Source: an uncultured Desulfobacterium sp.
Lineage (GTDB): Bacteria > Desulfobacterota > Desulfobacteria > Desulfobacterales > Desulfobacteraceae
NCBI GenBank assembly: GCA_937124525.1
Contig: CAKZLA010000201.1
Location: 1-8,264 of the forward strand
Length of the DNA stretch: 8,264 nt
Direction: 5' to 3'
Positions 1 through 6,869 of this stretch are shown in pieces. Position 1 is the first letter of the stretch. Every line of letters begins with the position of its first letter. Below the pieces are notes generated by a model that was not told the DNA's origin, did not search any database, and was given only the letters and a program-made list of their open reading frames with translations. The position numbers were made by a program, and so were the translations under genes.

Positions 1-672
1 CGCCCGGGTAACTACCGGAGGCATGTGTTGAACCACCAGACTGGGCAGCCCGATCTCTCCGGGGAACATGGGCAACACTTTTCCCAGGGCCACAGGTCCC
101 CCCGTTGACACCCCCATGGCCACCACCTGGGATTTTACAAATCTTCCAGGTCCAGCGCCATTTTTTATATGGTCACCCGGGTGCATTGAATTCTTTTTCC
201 CAGGCTTACATTTTTCCTGTCCCGACGGTGCAGGGCTCTGTTTTCCATTTAAAATGGATTGAATCGCCCTTATTCGCACAAAGGATCTCAATATGGGTGT
301 AAGATGTTGTTCTAAATTTTTTCGATTCTCATTCATACTCCCCTTCTGGGGTTTTATAACAAAATCAAAGGCCCCCTGTTCAAGGGCCTGGATGGTGCGC
401 CTGGCACTGCCACTGATCATGATAACCCCCACCCGGGGAAACTGCTCTGCCAGGAGAGCCAGCACCTCAAATCCATTCATATCAGGCATCTCAATGTCCA
501 GAGTCACCAGATCAGGGGTCAGAGAAGCCATTTTGGCCAACGCAGCCTTTCCGTTATGGGCTGTGCCCACCACCTGGATATTGGTAATACCGGAGAGCAC
601 ATCAGACACCATCATTCGGTAAACAACGGAATCATCCACCACCAGTACACGAAGTTTGTCCGTAGGAGTCAT
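1..672 (-). CDS. cheB: Chemotaxis response regulator / protein-glutamate methylesterase CheB (3' end off window)
   Basis: CheB removes methyl groups from (or deamidates) receptor glutamates once its receiver domain is phosphorylated by CheA, giving sensory adaptation. I translated 224 residues by hand. An N-terminal receiver (about 1-120) has the acidic pair D13-D14, phospho-acceptor D59 in LDIEMPDMNG, S87 at the switch position and K107-P108. A hydrophilic Gly/Pro/Lys-rich linker follows (about 125-180). The methylesterase domain then begins, with the nucleophile S189 in MGVSTGG and the catalytic His H216 in QHMPP. The third catalytic residue (Asp) and roughly the last 130-150 residues lie beyond position 1, so the gene is cut by the window edge, not broken. 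The ATG overlaps the cheW stop (ATGA), which suggests translational coupling. A Shine-Dalgarno sequence sits inside the end of cheW. No frameshift is seen. The family call is secure; the receptor it serves is inferred from adjacency. Confidence 0.96.
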   Translation of the reverse strand, partial: MTPTDKLRVLVVDDSVVYRMMVSDVLSGITNIQVVGTAHNGKAALAKMASLTPDLVTLDIEMPDMNGFEVLALLAEQFPRVGVIMISGSARRTIQALEQGAFDFVIKPQKGSMNENRKNLEQHLTPILRSFVRIRAIQSILNGKQSPAPSGQEKCKPGKKNSMHPGDHIKNGAGPGRFVKSQVVAMGVSTGGPVALGKVLPMFPGEIGLPSLVVQHMPPVVTRA

Positions 673-1115
673 TTAAGCACCTCTTCCACATCCAGCACTC
701 CTATGAGACCCTCGTCCCTTTTAATGACCCCCTTGAAATAACGCCCTTGAACGCCCTGGATATTACTCGGCGGGGGTACCATATCTGCCCAGTCCACCTC
801 CAAGGCTTCACCCACCCGATCCACCAGAAGCCCGATTAGCTCCCCCTGGGAATGAACAATTATATTTCGTCCACCGACAAGGAGATCTGCATCATTGGAA
901 GAGAGTCCCAGACGACTGCCAAGATCAATAAGAGTGACAATTTTACCCCTCAGGTTGATAATCCCTTTGACATGGTCCGGCGCCAGGGGAACCGGGGTGA
1001 TATCCGTCACCTTGTTGACCTCCTGAATGGTGAGAATTTCAATGCCGCACAGGGCTCCATTCACATAAAAGGTGGTCACCTTTCCTATCTGGCTGACTTT
1101 TGAATTTTCTTGCAT
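669..1115 (-). CDS. cheW: Chemotaxis adaptor protein CheW
   Basis: CheW is the small cytoplasmic adaptor that links receptor tips to the CheA regulatory domain in the chemosensory array. The product is 148 residues, a single CheW (SH3-like) domain with no fusion and a usual length for the family. Visible landmarks are the N-terminal strand KVTTFYVNG, the IQEVNKV segment, and GIINLRGKIVTLIDL (residues 51-65), whose NLRG motif holds the Arg implicated in receptor/kinase contact. LLVDRVGE and the closing GVLDVEEVLK follow. I chose the ATG at 1115. A longer reading starts at a GTG at 1160, would overlap the receptor gene, and has no Shine-Dalgarno sequence, whereas the ATG has AGAGG four bases upstream. 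It lies 32 bp after the receptor gene and overlaps cheB by four bases, so it belongs to the same operon. It coexists with the two CheW-like domains at the C-terminal end of CheA. Confidence 0.96.
   Translation of the reverse strand: MQENSKVSQIGKVTTFYVNGALCGIEILTIQEVNKVTDITPVPLAPDHVKGIINLRGKIVTLIDLGSRLGLSSNDADLLVGGRNIIVHSQGELIGLLVDRVGEALEVDWADMVPPPSNIQGVQGRYFKGVIKRDEGLIGVLDVEEVLK
680..684 (-). promoter_or_regulatory. Ribosome binding site of cheB, inside cheW
   Basis: AGAGG lies seven bases before the cheB ATG, within the last codons of cheW. With the ATGA stop/start overlap it supports reinitiation or coupled translation of cheB with cheW. Confidence 0.6.
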
Positions 1116-1119
1116 GTCC

Positions 1120-1124
1120 CCTCT
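1120..1124 (-). promoter_or_regulatory. Ribosome binding site deciding the cheW start
   Basis: AGAGG within the purine-rich stretch AGAGGGGAC lies immediately upstream of the ATG at 1115. The alternative GTG at 1160 is preceded by GGTCAGTGCTGACAG, with no purine-rich site, so the shorter CheW is preferred. Confidence 0.6.
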
Positions 1125-1147
1125 TTTCCCCGGGTACTGGTTATATG

Positions 1148-3232
1148 TTAAACCTTGCACCTGTCAGCACTGACCTTCAGGGTTTCTGCCAGTTGGCTCA
1201 AGGATTCGGCACTGTCACTGACCTGGGCACTGCTGATGGAGATCTCCGCTGCTGCCTGATTTACCTCGGCAATATCCCGTGCTATTTCAGCAGCCACCGT
1301 TGAGCTTTGGACCACATTTTCCGTCACCTCTGCCATGCCCTGGGCCGCATGGGTAACGTTGCCAGCTATTTCACGGGTGGTCACAGACTGTTCCTCCACC
1401 GCAGCGGCAATGGTGGAAACAATCTCATTGACCTGATTAATCACCCCGCTGATCTGTCCGATCTGTGCCACTGTCCCCTGGGTGGAATCCTGTATTCCGG
1501 TGATTCTTTTCTTGATCTCATCACTGGCCTGGGCCGCCTGCTTGGCCAGTTCTTTGATCTCATTGGCCACAACGGCAAAGCCCTTTCCTGCATCCCCGGC
1601 CCGGGCTGCTTCAATGGTGGCATTAAGGGCCAGCAGGTTGGTCTGTTCGGAAATTTCCGTGATGGACTCAGTGACCTTGCTAATTTCCTTTGCGGCATGG
1701 CCCAGCTGAGCTACGGTATCAGAGGCTTCCTTTGCTTCGCTCACCGCTGTGTGGGTAATGCCCCTTGCCTTTTCTGCACTCTCTGCAATTTCGCTGATGG
1801 TGGCGGTCATCTGTTCCGATGCAGCAGCCACCATATTCATGTTGGTGGAGGCCTGTTCTGTTGCGGCGGCAACGGATGTCATATTGGCACTCATCTCCTC
1901 GGCAGCCGAGGCAACCCCGGATGATCGCAGCGAAGTTTGTTCAGAACCCGCCGTCATCTGGATGGAGATGGCAGACAACTCAGTGGAGGAGCTGGACAAT
2001 GTCACCGCCCCCTGGGCCAGCTCTTTAAAAAGGGCGCGAAGGGTTTTGACCATCTCATTCAATGCACCGGCCAGCACACCAATTTCGTCTTTGCGATGAA
2101 TGTCCAGGGTCTGGGTGAAATCACCCTTGGCCATCTCCTGGGCAAAGGTGGTACCCAACTGAATGGGGCGGGTGATGGTGCTGGCAAAATAAAAGGCAAA
2201 GAGTATAATAAATATAATGCCTGCAACGGCAATAATTACCATGGTTCTTTGTAACGATGAAACCGCGGCCAGGGCCTCTTCCTTATGGATTTCAGCGATA
2301 ATGGCCCAGGTCGTATCGCCAACCTCAAAATGAGTGTAGGCTGACAACACTTCATCTCCGTTATAATCCACCGTAATCATCTCACCGGTTTTACCGGCCA
2401 GGGCTTCCCGGGACGCGGGGGTATCCACCCTTCCCTGTTGGGGATGGGCAAAGGAGGCCCTCACCGAACGATTTTCAGCATCCAGAAATGAATTGGAACG
2501 CATCAATTTGTCTGAACCCACCAGATACACCTCGCCATATGTACCCATACCGGTTCTTTCAGACATAATCTCGGTGAGATTATCAACGGAAATCTGTATT
2601 GCCACCACCCCTATGGTTCGATCGTTTTCTTTAACGGGCGCAGCCACAAACTGGGCCGGGATATTCCCCGAAGGCGCATAGAGCTTGGTATCAGATACGG
2701 CCAATTGCCCTTTAACTGCTGCCTGCCACACGTCTTTAAGGGAGGAGGTTACCTGCTGGCCAAAATCTGAATCCTTAATGACGGTGAAAAGAATATCTCC
2801 CCCATCCGCGTCTATGAAAAAAATATCATAATACCCATGATGCTTCATGTGGTAGTTTAAAAGGTCATAATAATGATCATGGACCTTCTGATAGGCTTCA
2901 GGTGCATCAAACCTGCCGTTTCCCTGCCCTTTGAACCCGGATCCAGAGGCATTTTTTTCCTGGTAAAAGGCATATTTTATAGCCTTAACTGCCTCAACCA
3001 CATAAGGGGTATGAGCTAACATATCAACCTCCCCCATACGATCGGAAAAGAAAAGTTCAATCTGGCTTTTCTTTAAATCCCTGATGCTTTTATATTGGTT
3101 GAAGGCCTGTTCTGACAATGCATTTACCCCTGTTCGATGGGAAACAATCCCCAGAATCACAAAGGGAATCACCCCCACTGCAAGCAGCGCAACAATAAAT
3201 TTCACCTTCAATCCCCAGTTTCCAGATTTCAT
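1148..3232 (-). CDS. Methyl-accepting chemotaxis protein, dCache-type periplasmic sensor
   Basis: This is a transmembrane chemoreceptor of 694 residues that controls CheA activity. After a short cytoplasmic start comes membrane helix 1 (about 12-30), then a periplasmic domain of about 300 residues (31-330). This resembles a double Cache sensor: [19 protein letters not shown] (133-151), [18 protein letters not shown] and a second lobe near [15 protein letters not shown]. Membrane helix 2 (331-350) leads to a HAMP domain (about 352-404, [19 protein letters not shown]). The signalling domain is a long coiled coil with its tip at [18 protein letters not shown] (529-546). Likely methylation pairs E445-E446, E459-Q460 and E473-Q474 recur every 14 residues. 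The C-terminal arm after the tip is about 22 heptads, long as in 40H-44H receptors, but I could not class it exactly. There is no NWETF-like CheR tether. The gene starts 15 bp after cheA. The ligand cannot be told from sequence. Confidence 0.95.
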   Translation of the reverse strand: MKSGNWGLKVKFIVALLAVGVIPFVILGIVSHRTGVNALSEQAFNQYKSIRDLKKSQIELFFSDRMGEVDMLAHTPYVVEAVKAIKYAFYQEKNASGSGFKGQGNGRFDAPEAYQKVHDHYYDLLNYHMKHHGYYDIFFIDADGGDILFTVIKDSDFGQQVTSSLKDVWQAAVKGQLAVSDTKLYAPSGNIPAQFVAAPVKENDRTIGVVAIQISVDNLTEIMSERTGMGTYGEVYLVGSDKLMRSNSFLDAENRSVRASFAHPQQGRVDTPASREALAGKTGEMITVDYNGDEVLSAYTHFEVGDTTWAIIAEIHKEEALAAVSSLQRTMVIIAVAGIIFIILFAFYFASTITRPIQLGTTFAQEMAKGDFTQTLDIHRKDEIGVLAGALNEMVKTLRALFKELAQGAVTLSSSSTELSAISIQMTAGSEQTSLRSSGVASAAEEMSANMTSVAAATEQASTNMNMVAAASEQMTATISEIAESAEKARGITHTAVSEAKEASDTVAQLGHAAKEISKVTESITEISEQTNLLALNATIEAARAGDAGKGFAVVANEIKELAKQAAQASDEIKKRITGIQDSTQGTVAQIGQISGVINQVNEIVSTIAAAVEEQSVTTREIAGNVTHAAQGMAEVTENVVQSSTVAAEIARDIAEVNQAAAEISISSAQVSDSAESLSQLAETLKVSADRCKV

Positions 3233-3240
3233 CCCATTTG

Positions 3241-3246
3241 CTCCTT
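3241..3246 (-). promoter_or_regulatory. Ribosome binding site of the receptor gene
   Basis: AAGGAG lies eight bases before the ATG at 3232, in the 15-bp gap after the cheA stop. Another ATG six bases upstream is followed at once by a stop (Met-Gly-stop), so the ATG at 3232 is the only workable start. Confidence 0.75.
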
Positions 3247-3247
3247 T

Positions 3248-6200
3248 TTAAATCCTAAGAATATGCGTTTCAATGCTTTTTAAAAGTGCCTCCCGGTCCA
3301 GTTTTATCTGATAATCATCCACCCCCGCTGCATCACCCTTTACCAGATCAGCGTCATCGGCCAGGGTGGAAAGGGCAATAACCGGCAAATGGGCATATTG
3401 GGGGGTCTCCTTGATGGTTCGGGTCAGGGTAAGACCGTCCACATGGGGCATTTCCAAATCCGTCACCACCAATGAAAGTTCATGGGCATGGGAGGCGATA
3501 AGATCCAGGGCCACTTGCCCACCCTCGGCGGTGATCACCTGGTATCCCATCTCTTCTATATATACTTTAATCTGATTTCTAAAAAAGCCCGAATCTTCCA
3601 CGACCAAAATCATCTCCCCATGTTTTTCAACATCTCCGGGGAGGGTAGCCATGGATTCAATGGTCTCTGGCTGAAAGGGAGAGGTCTGCGTCACAACTTC
3701 ATTGATATCCACCACCATGGTGGTGTGACCATGAATGGGCACGGATCCCAGAATACCAGGTTGTCTCAGTGTGATTTCATCAATTGACTCATGGGTGTCC
3801 ACGGCATCCACCGGGCCTGCGGCAAGCAATCCCACCTCCCGGCCCCCCAATTCAAGCACAATGACCAGAAAGGTATCCCCGAACTCAATGGGGGCAACAT
3901 CTGCCACCTCATCCACGGCAAACAGAGGCAGGGTTCTCCCCCGATTTTGCACCACCCGCATATGCCCCAGGGTTTCCATGTTTGAGGAGGCAATTTTCTC
4001 AATTCTCACCACCTGATTCAAGGGAACGGCAAACGGTTCATGGGGGGCTCCCCGGAACGTGAGCAGGGAGTGCACCATCTGGTCTTCGGATTTCCCATCG
4101 CTGGAGGCCTCCTCTGCTGGGCGTTTCCCGGGCACTTCAACCGGAAGAATGCCTGCCATGTCGGCAATATTTGCCACATCCAGGATCAAAGCAACCCGGC
4201 CATCCCCCATGATGGTGGCCCCGGCATAGGCCCGACATTTCTGTAGATGACGGCCCAGGGGTTTCACCACAATCTCTTCGGAATCATGGAAGTCATCCAC
4301 AACCAGCCCATACTTCATGGTACCGGTGGACACCACTGAGATGTTCAGTGCGCTGGATGCATGATAGCGCCTGTCCGTCCAACAGGTATCACGCCTTTCT
4401 GCTTCTGTCTCTTTCAAAGGGAGCTTGTCAGGAGTCGTCAGGGCATCTGTCTTTTCCATAAAACAGACAAAAGCATTCTTTGAAGATCTTCTGTCTGCAA
4501 TCTCCACTCGATGATCTTTTGTGCGTTGTCCGGTTTTATTACAATAGTAGGTTCTATCAACCCCAATCACATCAGCCAGCCGCACCAGCGGAAGGAGTTC
4601 ATCCCGCAGTCTCACCACCTGGGCCTGGCCCACATATTCAATCTTTTCAAATACCTGATCCCCAGGCACACGAACCAGTTCCTGCAGATTCAACTGTGGT
4701 ATGGCAAAGCGTTCCTGTTCCGCCAGAACGATCTGGCTGGGAATAATGGCCAGGGTCAAGGGCACTTTAATGAGAAAACGGGTACCAATACCCGGTTGGG
4801 ACTCAATCTCCACCTGCCCGCCGACGCTGTCCACATTGCTTTTCACCACATCCAGCCCCACACCACGGCCGGACAGGTCTGTCACCTCACTGGCTGTGGA
4901 AAAACCCGGCATGAAGATCAGATTTAGTTTCTCCTTGCCGGACAGGCTCCCTGCCTGTTCCGTTGTTAAAAGACCCTGGGACAGAGCCCTGTCCACCAGA
5001 AAATTGCCATCCAGGCCCCGGCCGTCATCGGCAATCTCAATGTTCACCTTGCCTGCCTCATGAAAGGCCTTGAGAAAAATTTGCCCCACACTGTTCTTAC
5101 CACTTGACTCACGCACATCCGAGGACTCGATACCATGGTCAACCCCATTGCGAACAAGATGTGTCAACGGATCAGTGATAGCCTCCAAAAGGGTTTTATC
5201 CAGCTCCACTTCCCGGCCCTTTATGGTCAATTTTACTTTTTTACCAAGGGTGGCGGAAAGATCCCTCACCAGCCGGGGAAACCTGTCAAAAATTTTCCCC
5301 ATGGGCTGCATCCGGGTGAGCATCACGGTTTCCTGGAGTTCCGAGGTGATCAGATTAATACGCTGTCCAACGATCTCCGTGGCATGGGTATCATTGGCGC
5401 CAATGGCCTGGAGAAGCTGATTCCGACTCAACACCAACTCCCCAGCCAGGGTCATCAAGGTATCCAAAAGAGTCAGATCCACGCGGATGGATGCTTCAGA
5501 GACCCACCCCTTTTTTTCCGTGGAAGTAGATAGGGCAGCCCCCACCCCCCTGTCATGGGTCGGTGTTACCCGGGCTTGGGATTCACGCACCGACGCGAGC
5601 ACCGGACACATTTTTCTTAAATGATTTTGTCCCTCCTCACCAAAGCTGGGATTCTCGGCAGAATCGTGATGCGAATTGACAAGAACATCATCCGTGGAAA
5701 TGTCGGTATTTTCCCAGGTTGGTATGGGGTCCCGGGAAGGATCATTTGAAAGGATCTCATTCTCCCAAGTCTTCCCTTGCATCCGGGGTTCATACTCCGG
5801 TGCTTCCAATTCCATGGCATCACCTGGGATGTCGCCTTTCAATTCTAAAATTGACTTTCCATCCACCTCAAATAGAACCACGAGTTCATCCACAGCCAGA
5901 ATGGATGCAAAAAGAACGAGAAAAAAAGGTCCCTGTTCACCCTTCCCTGCCATGGGCAAATAATCGGGATCAAGGCAACTGTCCAGCACAGTCCCATAGG
6001 CCTTGATCTCCTCTTCAATAATCGCTGTTGTGTTTTTGTGGTCAGACCTATGATCCTTCAGGGAAATTTCAATGAAAAAAACCCCTTTATGTTGATCCCC
6101 GGCCCGGGCCAGATCCTGGAAGGGCAACACAAAAACAACCTCTCCGTCACCGCCACAAACCGTAATTACCTGTGGGGCATCTTCCATGACAGGAAGATCT

Positions 6201-6754
6201 TCCCGGGCTGACAGATCTGCTGACAGGTCTTTAGGGGGGGGAGCCCCATGCTCTTTTGCCGTATCTATTCCAGCATCAAATTCGTCCTTATTCCCATCAT
6301 TTCCGAATGACCCGGAGATATTTGCGTCTGCTCCCCCCTTTTCTGCCTGCATCTCTTCTACCTGTCCTGCCCCATGGCTTAACAGACTTAATGCCTCCAG
6401 GTGCTGGGATATTTCAATGTGATCACTGTCATCCATGTGATGGATCAATTCTTCCAGGGTATCTGAGGCAAGAAGGAGAAAATGGATAACTTCCGCATTG
6501 GGCACCAGGGTTCGACTGCGCACATGGCCGAGCACCGTCTCCATCCCATGGGAGAGCTCTTTAAGGCGAGTCTGCCCCAGAAACCCCGCCCCTCCCTTGA
6601 TGGAATGCACCGTGCGAAACACCTTATTCACCACAGATTCATCAATGTCTGTCCCCCCCTCCTCAATGAGCAGCAAATCTGTTTCCATGCTGGACAGATG
6701 TTCCAGGGATTCATCCACAAACGCCTGGAACATCTCATCATTTATACCGCCCAT
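3248..6754 (-). CDS. cheA: Hybrid chemotaxis histidine kinase CheA with tandem CheW domains and C-terminal receiver
   Basis: This cytoplasmic kinase autophosphorylates in response to receptor state and passes phosphate to receivers such as CheB. Its 1168 residues far exceed the roughly 650-700 of E. coli CheA. Domains in order: Hpt (about 5-110) with phospho-His H50 in TVHSIKGGAGFLG; an acidic linker; a diverged P2-like domain (about 195-306); a second linker with two TWEN copies (329 and 346); P3 dimerisation (422-484, LMTLAGELVLSRNQL); ATPase (about 485-664) with N box LVRNGVDHGIE (N536), DDGRG (576-580), FMPGFSTA and GRGVGLDVV; CheW 1 (about 665-865) carrying a 65-residue insertion (735-800); CheW 2 (about 895-1024); and receiver (1047-1168) with E1053-D1054, D1099, S1129 and K1151 (followed by L, not P). 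All catalytic residues are present. The fused receiver may act as output or phosphate sink, as in FrzE- or WspE-like kinases. It is the first che gene of the cluster. Confidence 0.96.
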   Translation of the reverse strand: MGGINDEMFQAFVDESLEHLSSMETDLLLIEEGGTDIDESVVNKVFRTVHSIKGGAGFLGQTRLKELSHGMETVLGHVRSRTLVPNAEVIHFLLLASDTLEELIHHMDDSDHIEISQHLEALSLLSHGAGQVEEMQAEKGGADANISGSFGNDGNKDEFDAGIDTAKEHGAPPPKDLSADLSAREDLPVMEDAPQVITVCGGDGEVVFVLPFQDLARAGDQHKGVFFIEISLKDHRSDHKNTTAIIEEEIKAYGTVLDSCLDPDYLPMAGKGEQGPFFLVLFASILAVDELVVLFEVDGKSILELKGDIPGDAMELEAPEYEPRMQGKTWENEILSNDPSRDPIPTWENTDISTDDVLVNSHHDSAENPSFGEEGQNHLRKMCPVLASVRESQARVTPTHDRGVGAALSTSTEKKGWVSEASIRVDLTLLDTLMTLAGELVLSRNQLLQAIGANDTHATEIVGQRINLITSELQETVMLTRMQPMGKIFDRFPRLVRDLSATLGKKVKLTIKGREVELDKTLLEAITDPLTHLVRNGVDHGIESSDVRESSGKNSVGQIFLKAFHEAGKVNIEIADDGRGLDGNFLVDRALSQGLLTTEQAGSLSGKEKLNLIFMPGFSTASEVTDLSGRGVGLDVVKSNVDSVGGQVEIESQPGIGTRFLIKVPLTLAIIPSQIVLAEQERFAIPQLNLQELVRVPGDQVFEKIEYVGQAQVVRLRDELLPLVRLADVIGVDRTYYCNKTGQRTKDHRVEIADRRSSKNAFVCFMEKTDALTTPDKLPLKETEAERRDTCWTDRRYHASSALNISVVSTGTMKYGLVVDDFHDSEEIVVKPLGRHLQKCRAYAGATIMGDGRVALILDVANIADMAGILPVEVPGKRPAEEASSDGKSEDQMVHSLLTFRGAPHEPFAVPLNQVVRIEKIASSNMETLGHMRVVQNRGRTLPLFAVDEVADVAPIEFGDTFLVIVLELGGREVGLLAAGPVDAVDTHESIDEITLRQPGILGSVPIHGHTTMVVDINEVVTQTSPFQPETIESMATLPGDVEKHGEMILVVEDSGFFRNQIKVYIEEMGYQVITAEGGQVALDLIASHAHELSLVVTDLEMPHVDGLTLTRTIKETPQYAHLPVIALSTLADDADLVKGDAAGVDDYQIKLDREALLKSIETHILRI
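5485..5516 (-). other. Candidate -1 frameshift element in cheA (slippery heptamer plus hairpin)
   Basis: The heptamer A AAA AAG (5516-5510) is in phase with codons AAA AAG (K414-K415), the same arrangement as the dnaX frameshift site. GGGTGGGT (5509-5502) can pair with ATCCATCC (5492-5485) as an 8-bp stem with two G-U pairs and a 9-base loop. In the -1 frame a TGA follows four codons later (5498-5496), giving a 419-residue product that ends just before the dimerisation domain. Against it, the stem starts directly after the heptamer rather than about 5-9 bases away, and no Shine-Dalgarno-like stimulator is seen upstream. The motif is seen; its function is inferred. Confidence 0.22.
6234..6241 (-). 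repeat. Homopolymer run C8 inside cheA (possible slippage site)
   Basis: Eight consecutive C on the coding strand encode the PPP at residues 172-174, between the Hpt and P2-like domains. One extra C puts TAA directly after the third Pro codon (174-residue product). Loss of one C leads to TAA after 22 further codons (about 195 residues). Both would leave the Hpt domain without the kinase. The run is certain; whether its length varies in a population is unknown. Confidence 0.9.
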
Positions 6755-6759
6755 GACAA

Positions 6760-6766
6760 CTCCTCT
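6760..6766 (-). promoter_or_regulatory. Ribosome binding site of cheA
   Basis: AGAGGAG lies five bases upstream of the ATG at 6754. It is a near-ideal Shine-Dalgarno sequence and fixes the start, in agreement with the Hpt domain beginning a few residues in. Confidence 0.8.
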
Positions 6767-6821
6767 GGTTTCATTTTATAAGAAAAGCAGCTACTTGGTT
6801 CTGGGTTTTGGATTCTGAATA

Positions 6822-6867
6822 CTCACCACCTTGTTTACGGTCTATCCATGGCAGTTATTCCGGTGAG
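6822..6867. repeat. Short spaced inverted repeat CTCACC / GGTGAG
   Basis: CTCACC at 6822-6827 is complementary to GGTGAG at 6862-6867, with a 34-base spacer. It begins three bases after the DAHP synthase stop. There is no T run after it on the transcribed strand, so it is a poor terminator candidate. It could be chance or a weak operator. Confidence 0.25.
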
Positions 6868-6869
6868 AA

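Larger units (their letters stand above)
6755..6869. other. Intergenic gap between the DAHP synthase gene and cheA
   Basis: This 115-bp gap separates two genes on the same strand. It contains the cheA ribosome binding site and a short inverted repeat. I see no Rho-independent terminator (no GC-rich hairpin followed by a T run) and no convincing -35/-10 pair. A separate che promoter or read-through from the DAHP synthase gene are both possible. Confidence 0.6.

Noticed and set aside
174..183. Perfect palindrome CACCCGGGTG in cheB
   Set aside because: It is a single copy inside the CheB linker coding sequence, with no partner and no sign of an operator. Chance is enough.
1..672. Apparent lack of a normal open frame at the left end
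   Set aside because: The minus-strand frame is open from the ATG at 672 to the window edge and reads as CheB. It is cut off by the window, not a pseudogene.
1116..1160. Upstream GTG start giving a 163-residue CheW overlapping the receptor gene
   Set aside because: No Shine-Dalgarno sequence precedes the GTG, and the extra 15 residues do not resemble CheW. The ATG at 1115 has a purine-rich site.
1307..1924. Long open frame of 205 codons on the plus strand
   Set aside because: It lies wholly antisense to the receptor's signalling domain. The Cys/Gly/His-rich translation is what the reverse strand of Ala/Glu/Thr-rich coiled-coil codons gives, and no family resemblance or ribosome binding site is seen.
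5921..5927. Other in-phase 7-base runs that could be slippery: T7 here and near 6075-6081 in cheA, A7 at 2952-2958 in the receptor gene
   Set aside because: They fall within conserved or ordinary Phe and Lys/Asn codons. I saw no hairpin with an early alternative stop comparable to the site at 5485-5516. They show that such runs are not rare here, which lowers the weight of that finding.
6775..6780. TATAAA as a -10 box for the che operon
   Set aside because: The hexamer 17 bases upstream (CAGAAC) does not resemble TTGACA, and transcription would start almost on the cheA ribosome binding site.
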